Shown here one piece after another: positions 37,463 through 47,329 of a DNA stretch of 64,000 bases. The position numbers and the translations under genes were made by a program. Positions within the stretch are counted from its first letter, which is position 1. Every line of letters begins with the position of its first letter. The notes under the pieces were generated by a model. The model made no database searches. It worked only from the letters and a program-made list of their open reading frames with translations, and was not told the origin of the DNA. Source of the stretch: an uncultured PS1 clade bacterium (lineage in GTDB: Bacteria; Pseudomonadota; Alphaproteobacteria; RS24); assembly GCA_902624095.1 (NCBI GenBank), contig CACNWB010000003.1, positions 44,045 through 108,044 on the forward strand, written 5' to 3'.

Positions 37463-37990
37463 ATGACTGATGAACAACAACCAGTCTCGGACGAGCCTAC
37501 ACGCCGCGATTTCTTATATTTGGCGACGGGTGCTTTTGCTGCCATTGGCGCGGCCAATGTGGTCTGGCCGCTAATTGATCAGATGAACCCAGACGCTTCC
37601 GTCAAAGCACTCGCGTCAATTGAGATCGATCTGTCTGCCATAGATATAGGGCAAAGCATCACCGTGTCGTGGCGCGGTAAGCCAGTGTTTATCCGGCGGC
37701 GCACACAGGACGAGATTGCCGAAGCGCGCAGCGTTGCCTTTGCCGCTTTGCCCGACCCGCAAGGCGATGAGACCCGCGTTACCAAAGAAGAGTGGCTTGT
37801 AATGGTCGGCATTTGTACACATTTGGGATGTGTGCCGCTAGGTCAGTCAGGCGATTTTAACGGCTGGTTCTGCCCTTGTCACGGTTCGCATTACGATACG
37901 TCAGGCCGCATTCGCAAAGGACCTGCCCCGAAAAACCTTGAAATTCCGCCATATGAATTTGTTGGCGATACACGCATTAAAATCGGATAG
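37463..37990 (+). CDS. petA: Rieske iron-sulfur subunit of the cytochrome bc1 complex
   Basis: PetA carries the 2Fe-2S cluster that takes electrons from ubiquinol. The 175 residues show a twin-arginine motif (TRRDFLY, 13-19) and one membrane helix (about 18-38), and the cluster-binding motifs Cys118-Thr-His120-Leu-Gly-Cys123 and Cys137-Pro-Cys139-His140-Gly-Ser. All four ligands and the disulfide cysteines are present. ATG 37463 has AAGGAG ahead. Ten bases separate it from petB. Confidence 0.97.
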   Translation: MTDEQQPVSDEPTRRDFLYLATGAFAAIGAANVVWPLIDQMNPDASVKALASIEIDLSAIDIGQSITVSWRGKPVFIRRRTQDEIAEARSVAFAALPDPQGDETRVTKEEWLVMVGICTHLGCVPLGQSGDFNGWFCPCHGSHYDTSGRIRKGPAPKNLEIPPYEFVGDTRIKIG

Positions 37991-37999
37991 GACTGTTTT

Positions 38000-39238
38000 A
38001 TGAGTGGAGAGAGCACATATAAACCTAGTAATGGCTTCGCGCGGTGGATGGATACACGCCTGCCCATCATGCGGCTTGTGCATGACAATATTACTGATTA
38101 TCCGACCCCAAAAAACATCAATTACTGGTGGACCTTTGGCGGTATTTTGACCTTCTGTCTGGTTACACAAATCGTTACCGGCATTATACTCGCCATGCAC
38201 TACACACCGCATGTCGACCATGCCTTCAATTCGGTCGAACACATTATGCGGAATGTGAATTATGGTTGGCTCATCCGCTATATCCACTCGAATGGTGCGT
38301 CTATGTTCTTCCTCGCCGTTTATATTCATATTTTCCGCGGCATGTATTACGGCTCCTATAAAGCCCCGCGAGAAGTGCTGTGGATTTTGGGCGTCATTAT
38401 TTATCTGTTGATGATAGCTGCTGCTTTCTTGGGTTACATGCTCCCTTGGGGGCAGATGAGCTTATGGGGCGCAACGGTTATAACCAATCTCTTTGGAGCT
38501 ATCCCAGTAGTGGGCGACAGTTTAGCTATTTGGCTGTGGGGCGGGTTCTCGGTCGATAATCCGACGCTCAACCGCTTCTTTTCATTGCACTATCTCCTGC
38601 CGTTCCTGATTTTCGGCGTGGTAATCCTGCACATCTGGGCTCTGCATGTGCCGGGCAATAACAACCCAATCGGTATATCCGTCAAAAGTAAGCAGGATAC
38701 CGTACCCTTTCACCCCTATATCACGGTGAAGGACGCGTTTTCGTTGTCGATATTCCTGATCCTGTTTTCCTATTTCATCTTCTTCGCGCCAAATGTACTT
38801 GGCCATGCCGACAATTACATTCCAGCTAATCCGCTGGTCACGCCCGCGCATATTGTGCCCGAATGGTACATGCTGCCTTTCTATGCGATCTTGCGTGCGG
38901 TACCTGACAAACTGGGCGGAGTAATTTTAATGTTCAGCGCCATATTCATTCTATTCCTGCTGCCCTGGCTTGATACATCGAAAGTGCGCTCGGCGCGTTA
39001 CCGACCGCTGTTCCGGCAGTTCTTCGCGCTGTTCATCATCGACTGCCTGTTGCTCGGGTATTTGGGTGCCATGCCGGCAGAAGGCATCTATGTGGTTTTG
39101 GCACGCGTTGGCACGGTCTATTATTTCGCGCATTTCCTCATCATCTTGCCAATGCTGGGGATTGTTGAAAAACCAAAAGAAGTGCCAGCGAGTATATCCG
39201 CGTCCGTTTTAGGCGGCTCGGCACAGGCAGCCGAATAA
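38000..39238 (+). CDS. petB: Cytochrome b of the bc1 complex
   Basis: This 412-residue integral membrane subunit binds the two b haems and forms the quinol-oxidising and quinone-reducing sites. The haem histidines occur in the [23 protein letters not shown] and [20 protein letters not shown] regions, and the Qo-site motif PEWY is at 288-291. Eight helices are predicted. The length fits the mitochondrial-like alphaproteobacterial form. It is followed by petC after 20 bases. Confidence 0.97.
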   Translation: MSGESTYKPSNGFARWMDTRLPIMRLVHDNITDYPTPKNINYWWTFGGILTFCLVTQIVTGIILAMHYTPHVDHAFNSVEHIMRNVNYGWLIRYIHSNGASMFFLAVYIHIFRGMYYGSYKAPREVLWILGVIIYLLMIAAAFLGYMLPWGQMSLWGATVITNLFGAIPVVGDSLAIWLWGGFSVDNPTLNRFFSLHYLLPFLIFGVVILHIWALHVPGNNNPIGISVKSKQDTVPFHPYITVKDAFSLSIFLILFSYFIFFAPNVLGHADNYIPANPLVTPAHIVPEWYMLPFYAILRAVPDKLGGVILMFSAIFILFLLPWLDTSKVRSARYRPLFRQFFALFIIDCLLLGYLGAMPAEGIYVVLARVGTVYYFAHFLIILPMLGIVEKPKEVPASISASVLGGSAQAAE

Positions 39239-39258
39239 GCTTCGAGGGGGACTACCAG

Positions 39259-40041
39259 ATGATCGGACGCACACCAACCCTGCTGGCGGCGTGGTTGCTG
39301 CTGGTTGGTCTTGCCGCACAATCAACGGCCAATGCCGCGGGCGATGCCAAACATCCCCAAGCTGTCGACTGGAGCTTTGGTGGCCCGTTCGGCACCTATG
39401 ACCGAAGTGCGCTACGCCGCGGGTTTCAGGTTTATAAGGAAGTTTGCGCCAGTTGCCACGGTCTGAACCAAATCGCGTTTCGCAATCTGGCACAGCCCGG
39501 TGGTCCCGAGTTTTCCGAGGCCGAAGTCAAGGCGATCGCAGCCGAATATGAAGTGACAGACGGTCCGGATGATTATGGCGACATGTTCGAGCGCCCGGCG
39601 CTGCCGAAAGACCGCCTTATCGAACCCTATCCGAACCAAAAAGCGGCACGCGCAGCCAATGGCGGTTCATACCCGCCGGATCTGTCATTGATAACCAAAG
39701 CGCGCTCCGGCGGGCCCGACTATATTCATGCCCTGCTTACCGGCTATGAAGATGCACCCGAAGGTGTCGAAATGCGTGCCGGACTTTATTATAATCCCTA
39801 CATGCCTGGCGGTAAAATAGCCATGCCTGCGCCGCTTCTGGAAGATCTTGTTGAATATGGCGATGGCACATCGGCTACGGTCGAGCAGATGTCTCTCGAT
39901 GTCACACATTTTCTGAATTGGACGGCCGAGCCTGAGTTGGAAGCACGCAAAAAGACTGGCACAATGGTGCTTATCTATCTGACGATTTTTGCCGGTCTTC
40001 TATACTTCTCAATGCGCCGCATCTGGGCCGACCAGCACTAG
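39259..40041 (+). CDS. petC: Cytochrome c1 of the bc1 complex
   Basis: The 260-residue precursor has a signal peptide (residues 1-27), the c-type haem site Cys63-Ala-Ser-Cys66-His67, the candidate axial Met in KIAMPAPL, and a C-terminal membrane anchor (about 234-252). It passes electrons from the Rieske protein to soluble cytochrome c. GAGGGGG lies ahead of ATG 39259. It ends petABC and converges on ychF (seven bases between stops). Confidence 0.96.
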   Translation: MIGRTPTLLAAWLLLVGLAAQSTANAAGDAKHPQAVDWSFGGPFGTYDRSALRRGFQVYKEVCASCHGLNQIAFRNLAQPGGPEFSEAEVKAIAAEYEVTDGPDDYGDMFERPALPKDRLIEPYPNQKAARAANGGSYPPDLSLITKARSGGPDYIHALLTGYEDAPEGVEMRAGLYYNPYMPGGKIAMPAPLLEDLVEYGDGTSATVEQMSLDVTHFLNWTAEPELEARKKTGTMVLIYLTIFAGLLYFSMRRIWADQH

Positions 40042-40048
40042 ATAAGCC

Positions 40049-41146
40049 TCAAACGTTGAAGCGGAACAGCATGATGTCACCGTCCTGCACCACATAGTCT
40101 TTACCTTCTTGACGCAAGCGACCCGCGTCTCGGGCGCCTTGTTCGCCATTCAGCCCGGTATAATCTTCATAGCCGATGGTCTCGGCGCGAATAAATCCGC
40201 GCTCAAAATCAGTGTGAATAATGCCTGCCGCTTGCAATGCGGGTGTACCCCGCCTTATGGTCCAGGCGCGGGCCTCTTTCGGGCCGGCGGTGAAATAGGT
40301 GATGAGTTCCAAAAGGTCATAGCCCTGCCGTATAAGCCGATTAAGACCGGGTTCGGTCAGCCCCAGCGTGTCAAGATATTCAAGCCTCTCGCCCTCGTCA
40401 AGCTGAGCCAATTCCTCTTCAATCCGCGCTGAGATAATTACAGTTTGGGCACCCTCGGCGGCGGCTTTTTCAACCACTCTTGCCGACAGGCTGTTGCCCC
40501 CCGCCGCGCTATCTTCTTCGACATTGCACACATAAATCACTGGTTTGGCGGTGATGAGTTGCAGGTTTTTGAAATCGCGCTCGCGGCCCTTTGGAATATC
40601 GACCCATCGGGCCGGGCGTCCAGCCTGGAGTTCCGCCAGCGCAAGATCTACGAGTTCCAGTTCGGCAATGGCGTCTTTGTCTTTGGTGGTGGCTTTTTTG
40701 CGTAAATTCGAGTCGCGTTTTTCAAGTGCTTCTAAATCCGACAGCATCAGTTCGGTATCCACCACATCGGCATCTGCCAGCGGGTCAACACGGCCTTCAA
40801 CATGGGTAACATCGCCATCTTCAAAACAGCGCAAAACATGGGCGATCGCGTCAACTTCGCGAATATTCCCGAGAAACTGGTTGCCGAGCCCTTCGCCCTT
40901 GGAAGCACCGCGCACCAGACCAGCAATATCGACGAAACTCAGGCGCGCCGGCACACGCTGGGCGGAGCCAGCAATATCTGCCAGCGCATCAAGGCGCGGG
41001 TCGGGCACGGCGACATCGCCAATATTCGGCTCGATGGTGCAAAACGGAAAATTGGCGGCCTGCGCGGAGGCGGTTTTTGTCAGCGCATTAAACAAGGTGG
41101 ATTTACCGACATTCGGCAGACCCACAATACCGCATCTGAATCCCAT
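40049..41146 (-). CDS. ychF: Redox-regulated ATPase YchF (OLA1 family)
   Basis: The 365-residue Obg-family protein has GLPNVGKST (P-loop), the DIAGLVRGASKGEGLGN switch region, a coiled coil inserted after about residue 130, and a C-terminal TGS domain (GPKEARAWTIRRGT onward). YchF prefers ATP and binds ribosomes. Its ATG shares one base with the pth stop (TAATG), the widespread pth-ychF coupling. Confidence 0.96.
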   Translation of the reverse strand: MGFRCGIVGLPNVGKSTLFNALTKTASAQAANFPFCTIEPNIGDVAVPDPRLDALADIAGSAQRVPARLSFVDIAGLVRGASKGEGLGNQFLGNIREVDAIAHVLRCFEDGDVTHVEGRVDPLADADVVDTELMLSDLEALEKRDSNLRKKATTKDKDAIAELELVDLALAELQAGRPARWVDIPKGRERDFKNLQLITAKPVIYVCNVEEDSAAGGNSLSARVVEKAAAEGAQTVIISARIEEELAQLDEGERLEYLDTLGLTEPGLNRLIRQGYDLLELITYFTAGPKEARAWTIRRGTPALQAAGIIHTDFERGFIRAETIGYEDYTGLNGEQGARDAGRLRQEGKDYVVQDGDIMLFRFNV

Positions 41147-41748
41147 TAGCTGTCCTCTTCGCTTTCGGGCTGGTGTATATAAGGTGCCATGGCTTCATGA
41201 ACCCGGTTTTGAAATGTGGCATCTGCGCCGGCCACCAAGAGGTCGGCATGGTCGCAGATCGCGCCCAGAAAACTGCCAACCCAGCCGCTGTCGGTTTTGG
41301 AAAAATCACCTAGCACATGGCCGGTCACACGGTCTTTGGAGCCGGGATGCCCAATGCCCAACCGCGCGCGGCGGAAATCAGCTCCCATATGCGCCTTAAT
41401 TGAGCGCAAGCCGTTATGTCCGGCCAAACCGCCGCCGCGCCGTATTCGCAATTTTCCCGGCGGCAAATCCAGTTCATCGTAAAACACAATGATCTGGTCA
41501 CCGGATAATTTGTAAAAACTGGCGGCTTCGGCAATGCTTACGCCGGATCGGTTCATGAAGGTTTGTGGCTTGAGCAACAGCACTTTGGTGTTGTCGATCA
41601 GGCCGTCGCTCACCAGCCCGTGAAACTTCTCACGATAAGTGGGGAAGGCAAAATAGCGCGCCAGCGCATCAACCGCCATGAAGCCTATATTGTGCCGGTT
41701 TTTGGCATATTTGGCCTCAGGATTTCCGAGACCGGCGATCAGCAACAT
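41146..41748 (-). CDS. pth: Peptidyl-tRNA hydrolase
   Basis: Pth releases tRNA from prematurely dropped peptidyl-tRNA. The 200 residues show GLGNP with Asn10, the catalytic His19 in NRHNIGF, KPQTFMNRSG, and the FYDELDLPPGKLRIR segment with the conserved Asp, then GGLAGHNGLRSI. All catalytic residues are present. A polar tail (QPESEEDS) extends past the fold. It is 48 bases from rplY. Confidence 0.96.
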   Translation of the reverse strand: MLLIAGLGNPEAKYAKNRHNIGFMAVDALARYFAFPTYREKFHGLVSDGLIDNTKVLLLKPQTFMNRSGVSIAEAASFYKLSGDQIIVFYDELDLPPGKLRIRRGGGLAGHNGLRSIKAHMGADFRRARLGIGHPGSKDRVTGHVLGDFSKTDSGWVGSFLGAICDHADLLVAGADATFQNRVHEAMAPYIHQPESEEDS

Positions 41749-41796
41749 ACAAATAGCTCCGTTACCGAACGGGTGTATCCGGCAAAAGCGACGAGG

Positions 41797-42462
41797 TTAT
41801 TCCTCCCCGCCCTCTTCGGTCTCTTCCGTTTCTTCGCCTTCTTCACCTTCTCCGTCCTCGGCGCCCTTTTCATCTTCCGCCGCGTCACTGCGGATGGCCG
41901 CCGGTGCTGCAATGGTGGCGATGGTGAAGTCACGGTCGGAAATGACTGGCTCGCAGCCATTGGGCAGGGTTACCTCGGAAATATGCAGGCTGTCGCCCAT
42001 TGAGGCTTCGATCAGGTCAAGCTCGATGTACTCGGGAATATTTTCGGCAGGGCAGTTCAGCTCGACCGTATAGCGCACCACGTTCAAAACACCGCCCGAT
42101 TTAAGACCAGGACAGGTTTCTTCATTCAGGAATTTGACAGGCACCTCAACGGCGATTTTGGCACCCTTGCCAAGCCGCAGAAAGTCGGCATGCAAAATCG
42201 TTTCGCGTACCGGATGCAATTGCACATCACGAGCGATAACACGGTGTTTTTTGCCGTCAATATCAACATCAAGCAACGTGCTTAAAATGCGGCCTGTATT
42301 ATACAGTCTGGTAATGTCGTTAATCGCGATGGAAATCGACTCAGGACCTTTTTTCTCGCCATAAATTACAGCCGGAACCCGGCCTTCGCCACGCAATGAA
42401 CGGGCGTTCCCCTTACCGGCCCGATCCCGCTTCAGCGCAGCAATGCTTTGAATATCTGCCAT
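41797..42462 (-). CDS. rplY: Ribosomal protein bL25 (CTC family)
   Basis: The 221-residue long form of bL25 has the 5S-rRNA-binding domain (about residues 5-95, with RDRAGKGNARSLRGEGRVPAVIYGEK near the start) and the C-terminal CTC domain. The last 30 residues are nearly all Glu, Gly, Asp and Thr, an acidic tail also seen in other alphaproteobacteria. GGAGA precedes ATG 42462. A good promoter is visible at 42553-42581, so rplY-pth-ychF can be transcribed independently of prs. Confidence 0.95.
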   Translation of the reverse strand: MADIQSIAALKRDRAGKGNARSLRGEGRVPAVIYGEKKGPESISIAINDITRLYNTGRILSTLLDVDIDGKKHRVIARDVQLHPVRETILHADFLRLGKGAKIAVEVPVKFLNEETCPGLKSGGVLNVVRYTVELNCPAENIPEYIELDLIEASMGDSLHISEVTLPNGCEPVISDRDFTIATIAAPAAIRSDAAEDEKGAEDGEGEEGEETEETEEGGEE

Positions 42463-42552
42463 TGATTGTCTCCGTTGAAGTTCCCTGTACAGCCCGTGCC
42501 GAACAGGTCAAACCGATTTTCCTCCAGGGGGGTAAAACCGGACAATGGGCGG

Positions 42553-42581
42553 GTTATAGACCCCAAATTTGAAAGTTTCAA
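42553..42581 (-). promoter_or_regulatory. rplY: Sigma-70-type promoter of rplY
   Basis: On the minus strand TTGAAA (42581-42576) and TATAAC (42558-42553) are exactly 17 bases apart, each with five of six consensus bases. Transcription would start near 42546, leaving a leader of about 84 bases before rplY. Confidence 0.6.
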
Positions 42582-42620
42582 CCGCTAAAGCTGGGCATGT
42601 AACGCCAGCCGTTTCCAGGC

Positions 42621-43553
42621 TTAGTCAAACAGGCTGGAAACAGAATGCTCATCGGCCGTGCGCCGCATGGCCTCGCCGATAAGCGGTGCAATTTTAATGA
42701 TCTCGAACTTATCCGACGCTAAAATCGCCTCTGTCGGTGCGATGGTATTGGTGAACAGCAATTTTCCGAGTTTTGAAGCATTGACGCGGTCGCATGCCGG
42801 GCCTGACAACACGCCGTGCGTGACATAGGCCGATACCTTCAGCGCCCCAGCCTCGATAAGTGCGGCGGCTGCGTTGCACAAGGTTCCCGCACTGTCGACG
42901 ATATCGTCGACTAGCAGGCAATGACGTCCCTCGACATTACCGATAATATTCATCACTTCGCTTTCACCGGCACGCTCACGGCGTTTGTCGACAATGGCGA
43001 GGTCGGCTCCGATACGGTTACCGAGTGCACGGGCGCGCACCACACCGCCAACATCGGGTGAGACCACCATAAGCTCTTCATTGCCGAAACGCTGATTAAT
43101 GTCGTTCACAAACACTGGCGCGGCGATGAGATTATCGGTCGGAATGTCAAAAAAACCCTGAATTTGACCGGCATGCAAGTCAAGGGTCAACACACGGTCG
43201 GCACCCGCAGACTGGATGAGATTTGCCACCAGCTTGGCTGAAATGGGCGTGCGCGGCCCCGGTTTGCGGTCTTGGCGTGCATAGCCGAAATAGGGGATGA
43301 CGGCAGTGATGCGCCGCGCCGATGCGCGCCGCAAGGCGTCGATCATAATCAGCAATTCCATTAAATGGTCATTGGCTGGATAGGATGTCGACTGGATGAG
43401 AAACACATCTTCGCCGCGCATGTTCTCCAATATTTCGACAAATACTTCATTATCGGCAAACCTGCGCACAGCGCATTCCGCCAATTGCAGGTCGAGATAG
43501 GTCGCAATTTCCTGTGCTAGCGACAAATTACTATTGCCCGAAAGAATTTTCAT
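42621..43553 (-). CDS. prs: Ribose-phosphate pyrophosphokinase
   Basis: Prs makes phosphoribosyl pyrophosphate from ribose 5-phosphate and ATP for nucleotide, histidine and tryptophan synthesis. The 310 residues show the ATP-binding [15 protein letters not shown] [10 protein letters not shown], the [15 protein letters not shown] segment, [14 protein letters not shown], and the PRPP loop [12 protein letters not shown]. The start is ATG 43553, with GGGGGT ahead; an upstream start adds six residues only. Prs adjacent to rplY and pth is a conserved arrangement. Confidence 0.96.
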   Translation of the reverse strand: MKILSGNSNLSLAQEIATYLDLQLAECAVRRFADNEVFVEILENMRGEDVFLIQSTSYPANDHLMELLIMIDALRRASARRITAVIPYFGYARQDRKPGPRTPISAKLVANLIQSAGADRVLTLDLHAGQIQGFFDIPTDNLIAAPVFVNDINQRFGNEELMVVSPDVGGVVRARALGNRIGADLAIVDKRRERAGESEVMNIIGNVEGRHCLLVDDIVDSAGTLCNAAAALIEAGALKVSAYVTHGVLSGPACDRVNASKLGKLLFTNTIAPTEAILASDKFEIIKIAPLIGEAMRRTADEHSVSSLFD

Positions 43554-43664
43554 AACCGTACCCCCAGTCAACCATGGATATTGCGATACCTTTGGATATC
43601 AAAGCCGAAGGAGAGTCGCAATTTTTGTTTTCGGGTTTTTCCTCTTTGTTTGTGCGCTGGAAAG

Positions 43665-44456
43665 TCAATCCATAGTCGGTGGTAGTGCGATGGCAGATAT
43701 CTGACGGCCATAATCGTGTTCGCCAAGATGGGTTGCGCGCCGATAGGAGAAAAAAAGATCGGCTCTCTCATAGGTGCAAATATCCAGCGTTTGAGCCGCA
43801 ATGCCGCAACGCGCGAGTTGGCGCTGTACGAAAACTGGCAGGTTGAAATAGGCGTGCCCCTCTTTGGTAGCCGGCATGAAAAGGTCTACATCGGTCAGAT
43901 AGAGCTTGGCAAAATCGGCCACAAAATCTTCTCCAACCTCATAAGACCGAACTGAAATTGCTGGTCCAACAACGGCGCGGATGCGTGCGGGCGCCGCGCC
44001 TGTCTCGATCATGGCATCGACGCAAGATTTGAGAATATTATCGAACGCTCCGCGCCAGCCGGCGTGGGCGGCACCGATGACCCCTGCTTGCGGGTCGGCC
44101 AGCAATACTGGCGCGCAATCGGCGGCCAGCACGCCCAAGCCAATGCCCGGCTGGTCGGTCACCAGCGCGTCGGCTTCAATGGCTGGCATGTCGTCTTCAG
44201 CGTCTTTTATATAGACAGTCTTTGCGCTGTGACGCTGGTGCGGGGTGACAAGCACGCGCGTGCTCAAATACGCACATACGCGCCGGCGATTTTCGGCAAT
44301 TGCGGCGGCGGCATCATTCGACCCGCGTCCAGTGTTCAGGCTTTCGTATATGCCGGTCGACACTCCACCAAGGCGGGTAAAAAACCCGTGCGGAAGCGGG
44401 TTCAGACTGTCATGCGTCAAGGGCTTCGGGTCTTGGCTTGGGCGATCATGTGTCAC
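43665..44456 (-). CDS. pgeF: PgeF/YfiH-family protein (multicopper-oxidase-like laccase fold)
   Basis: The 263-residue protein has the family's Zn/Cu-binding residues in HSAKTVYI, ADCAPVLLADP and HAGWRGAFDNIL, plus VGPAISVRSYEVGEDF and YERADLFFSYRR. Members act as purine nucleoside phosphorylases and remove wrong amino acids (L-Ser) from the peptidoglycan precursor UDP-MurNAc (PgeF). The cellular role here is inferred from family. Its start overlaps the stop of the MidA-like gene by four bases. Confidence 0.92.
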   Translation of the reverse strand: MTHDRPSQDPKPLTHDSLNPLPHGFFTRLGGVSTGIYESLNTGRGSNDAAAAIAENRRRVCAYLSTRVLVTPHQRHSAKTVYIKDAEDDMPAIEADALVTDQPGIGLGVLAADCAPVLLADPQAGVIGAAHAGWRGAFDNILKSCVDAMIETGAAPARIRAVVGPAISVRSYEVGEDFVADFAKLYLTDVDLFMPATKEGHAYFNLPVFVQRQLARCGIAAQTLDICTYERADLFFSYRRATHLGEHDYGRQISAIALPPTMD

Positions 44457-45556
44457 GATTGCACCTGTGGAGCCTCAAATCCTGCAAGAGGCGGCATGTC
44501 GGGATGGCGCAACCCCAGAACCTTGAACAAATGCCCCATTTGGTCGGTGGCGGCCAGCCGGTCGCGCTCGCCCATAATTTTGCCGACGGCATCGGGGCTT
44601 GCCTTGGCAAGTTGCGCGGCGCGCTGATCAAGCCCCAAGCGCTGCAAGAATTCCCCCTGTTGTGCGATCGGGTAAGCTTTAAGACCCGTCGCGGCGGCCA
44701 GTTGCGATAGCACGGCGAAATTCACATGCGCTGTCAAATCGGCTTCTCCGGGGAGGGCCAGCGGATTTACGAATTCATGGTGTTTCATAGCCTGAAAACT
44801 GTCCCCCGCCGCAGGGCGGGCATAGCCATAGTCAATAATCAGCGCCGCACCGCAGACACGCATCAGGTGGGCGCATAAATCTTGCATGACTTGCTCGCGC
44901 GCGGGACTTGCCTCAATAATCTCACCGGGTGCGGCGTCGGGCAAAAGCGCGGCCTGCACAGTTGAGAAAGGATTTTTCTGCTCGGGCCCGCGCGCGTAAG
45001 CCAATTCATTATTTTCCAGGGTAACGGTAATTTCTCGCCAGCCTGTTTGTGTGCGCGCATATTGCGTGATGGGCAAAGCGTCGAAAAATTCATTGGCAAT
45101 CACCAGCGTCGTCGCATTTTCGGGCAAGGTTGCAGGACTGTCGTGCCAGCTTGCGTCGGGTACACGCTGTTTTTGTTCGGCGCGCAGGGCTGGGCTGGTT
45201 TCGACGAAGTGTACGCTTAAATGCTGGGTGAAGTCCGAATTTTGGCATGTTGTGCGGCATATATCGGCCATCAGCGTGCCGCGTCCGGGCCCCAATTCAA
45301 CCAAATTTACTGGTTGGGGGGGGCCGGAACGCGCCCACAAATCAAGGCACCAGGCACCAACAAGCTCGCCGAACATTTGGCTGATTTCGGGTGCCGTGGT
45401 GAAATCGCCGCCGCCATCATGGGGCGTACCAAACGGCGCGCGGCGCATATAATATCCCTCTTCCGGATCAGACAGGGCGGCGTCCATATAATCGGCCAGT
45501 GAGAGCGGGCCGTTTGCTTGGATTTGGGCGACAAGTCTGGCTTTCAGCTTGCTCAT
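44453..45556 (-). CDS. NDUFAF7/MidA-family SAM-dependent methyltransferase
   Basis: The 367-residue protein shows GYYMRRAPFGTPHDGGGDFTTAPEISQMFGEL, the SAM site VELGPGRGTLMADI, FVETSPALRAEQ, and IDYGYARPAAGDSFQAMKHHEFVNPL, all diagnostic for the NDUFAF7 (MidA, DUF185) family. The mitochondrial relative methylates an arginine of complex I subunit NDUFS2; the bacterial substrate is likely similar (NuoD) but not proven. ATG 45556 overlaps the lgt stop (ATGA). The lgt-MidA-pgeF order is common in alphaproteobacteria. Confidence 0.93.
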   Translation of the reverse strand: MSKLKARLVAQIQANGPLSLADYMDAALSDPEEGYYMRRAPFGTPHDGGGDFTTAPEISQMFGELVGAWCLDLWARSGPPQPVNLVELGPGRGTLMADICRTTCQNSDFTQHLSVHFVETSPALRAEQKQRVPDASWHDSPATLPENATTLVIANEFFDALPITQYARTQTGWREITVTLENNELAYARGPEQKNPFSTVQAALLPDAAPGEIIEASPAREQVMQDLCAHLMRVCGAALIIDYGYARPAAGDSFQAMKHHEFVNPLALPGEADLTAHVNFAVLSQLAAATGLKAYPIAQQGEFLQRLGLDQRAAQLAKASPDAVGKIMGERDRLAATDQMGHLFKVLGLRHPDMPPLAGFEAPQVQS

Positions 45557-46350
45557 TTTGACCGCATACCCAGAACTACGAAGACAATGCCGGCGGCAAT
45601 CATTGGTAGGGACAAAATCTGCCCCATAGTAATTCCTGAAAAAATGTAACCCAAATGTGCGTCGGGCTCGCGCACTTGTTCGATGAGCGCACGCGAGGCC
45701 CCATAGCCTGTCAAAAACACGCCAATGGTAAGGCCGGGACGGGCCAATATGCCTTGCCGCCATATCAAAAAACCCAGTAAGACAAACAATAAAAGCCCTT
45801 CCAGCCCCGCCTCGTAAAGCTGGCTTGGATGGCGCGGCAGCGGGCCGCCATTGGGGAAAACCACCCCCCATGGGCTTTGCGTTACGCGTCCCCATAATTC
45901 GCTGTTGATGAAATTTGCCAGCCGCCCGAAAAACAGGCCAATCGGCACGGCGCCGGCGACCATATCACCAAGGCTCAGCATCGGAATATCGTGCCGCCGG
46001 GCGAAAATAATAATGGCAACAATAACCCCCAAAAGACCGCCATGAAACGCCATGCCGCCTTGCCAGACGGCCAAAATATCGCGTGGATGAACAAGAAAAT
46101 AACCGGGATTATAGAAAATCACATAGCCCAGACGCCCGCCCAATATGACTCCAAAAGTGATCCACATGAGCAGGTCGTCGATCGCCTCGCGGCCGGCCGG
46201 CGGGCCTTGCGGCCAAAGCCGCGCGGACCGGCTCAGCATAATGACATAACGCCAGCCCAGCATCAGACCGGCAATATAAGCAAGCGCATACCAGCGCAAG
46301 GCAAACGGTCCGATTTCGAAAATCACCGGATCAAGGCTTGGAAAAAGCAT
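45553..46350 (-). CDS. lgt: Prolipoprotein diacylglyceryl transferase
   Basis: Lgt moves a diacylglyceryl group to the lipobox cysteine of prolipoproteins, the first step of lipoprotein maturation. The 265 residues have seven predicted membrane helices and the essential motifs HGGL (in MAFHGGLLGV) and GRLANFINSELWGR. The start is ATG 46350; longer in-frame starts give unrelated N-termini. It is divergent from ubiK (66 bases). Confidence 0.95.
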   Translation of the reverse strand: MLFPSLDPVIFEIGPFALRWYALAYIAGLMLGWRYVIMLSRSARLWPQGPPAGREAIDDLLMWITFGVILGGRLGYVIFYNPGYFLVHPRDILAVWQGGMAFHGGLLGVIVAIIIFARRHDIPMLSLGDMVAGAVPIGLFFGRLANFINSELWGRVTQSPWGVVFPNGGPLPRHPSQLYEAGLEGLLLFVLLGFLIWRQGILARPGLTIGVFLTGYGASRALIEQVREPDAHLGYIFSGITMGQILSLPMIAAGIVFVVLGMRSK

Positions 46351-46416
46351 GCGATCTCCTGTTTGCGCGGCATAATGGCACTTGCATTGTGGCCAGCGCA
46401 ACGCCAATCTATAAAT

Positions 46417-46653
46417 ATGAGTAAAGCACGAAACAAAATTTTGGACGATGTAAGCCAACTTGTTTCCGGTCTGGGCGTCGCCGCTCAAGGCGTGCGTGAA
46501 GAACTTGCCCAAACCCTGCGCGGCATGCTCGATACCATGCTGGCTGACGGCGCATTGGTGACGCGCGAAGAATTTGAGGTCGTGCGCGAAATGGCCGAAA
46601 AAGCGCGTGCAGAAAATCGGCGATTGCAGGAAGAAATAGACGCGCTGAAGTAA
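46417..46653 (+). CDS. ubiK: UbiK/BMFP-family accessory protein
   Basis: The 78-residue protein has an amphipathic N-terminal helix (about 6-32) and a C-terminal coiled coil (about 50-78; EFEVVREMAEKARAENRRLQEEI), the UbiK (YqiC, BMFP) layout. In E. coli UbiK supports aerobic ubiquinone synthesis as part of the Ubi complex; in others it has membrane-fusion activity in vitro. The start is ATG 46417, the only one giving a family-like N-terminus. Divergence from lgt is usual for this gene. Confidence 0.9.
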   Translation: MSKARNKILDDVSQLVSGLGVAAQGVREELAQTLRGMLDTMLADGALVTREEFEVVREMAEKARAENRRLQEEIDALK

Positions 46654-46813
46654 TCTGATTGGAGGGTGTTGCCCGAAATATTCGTGCTTCCCCCGATTTC
46701 TTGATCTCTCCGTTACTTTAACCTTTTAACGACTCAGTGAATCAGGCACCTTCTTGTTGTGGTCGGGTTCTTCTCGACCAACTAGATGTAGTGTGTGCGA
46801 CAGGATAGGTGAC

Positions 46814-47314
46814 ATGCAGATAAATGTGTCGGCTGAAAACCAGTTTATCGACCATCCGATTGATCTGATCGAGACACTTGCCGCGTCGCGCGAGTGGCCG
46901 TTTGAACGCGGTACCGAAGACGACGTGAATGTTTGCGTCTCGGGAACATTTTGCGACTATCATCTGGCCATTAGCTGGCGTCCTGATTTGGGCGGCTTGC
47001 ACGTTGCCAGTGTGTTGGACACGCGCGCGCCTCAATCCAAGCGCGCAGAAATTCACGAATTGCTGGCCTTGATAAACGAGCAATTATGGCTGGGTCATTT
47101 CGACATTTGGTCGGGCGATGGTGCCATTTTGTTTCGCAACACCATGTTTGTCAGCGGCAAAGGGCTTTCCGAGGGCCAATGCGAGGAATTGCTTAACCAC
47201 GCAATCGAAACCTGCGAACGCTTTTTTCCGGCCTTCCAGTTTTTAATTTGGGCGGGTTATACACCACAGTCAGCTCTTGAAAGTAGCCTTTTTGAGACCC
47301 GCGGCGACGCTTGA
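46814..47314 (+). CDS. YbjN-domain protein
   Basis: The 166-residue protein is of the YbjN type, a tunnel-fold domain also found in type III secretion chaperones. Segments AASREWPFERGTEDDVNVCVSG, LLALINEQLWLGHFDIWSGDG and LLNHAIETCERFFPAFQFLIWAG are typical of the alphaproteobacterial subgroup placed before proC, as here. The function is unknown. AGGATAGGTGAC gives the ribosome site for ATG 46814. The 160 bases upstream contain a TGGTCG/CGACCA hairpin (46758-46780 region) but no gene. Confidence 0.87.
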   Translation: MQINVSAENQFIDHPIDLIETLAASREWPFERGTEDDVNVCVSGTFCDYHLAISWRPDLGGLHVASVLDTRAPQSKRAEIHELLALINEQLWLGHFDIWSGDGAILFRNTMFVSGKGLSEGQCEELLNHAIETCERFFPAFQFLIWAGYTPQSALESSLFETRGDA

Positions 47315-47329
47315 TGTTGCGGGCGCGAA

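Noticed and set aside
40545..41399. 284-codon plus-strand frame opposite ychF and pth
   Set aside because: Ser/Arg/Pro-rich low-complexity product, entirely antisense to two universally conserved genes.
46654..46813. Possible small RNA or promoter between ubiK and the YbjN-domain gene
   Set aside because: One TGGTCG/CGACCA hairpin is present, but there is no T tract and no convincing -35/-10 pair.
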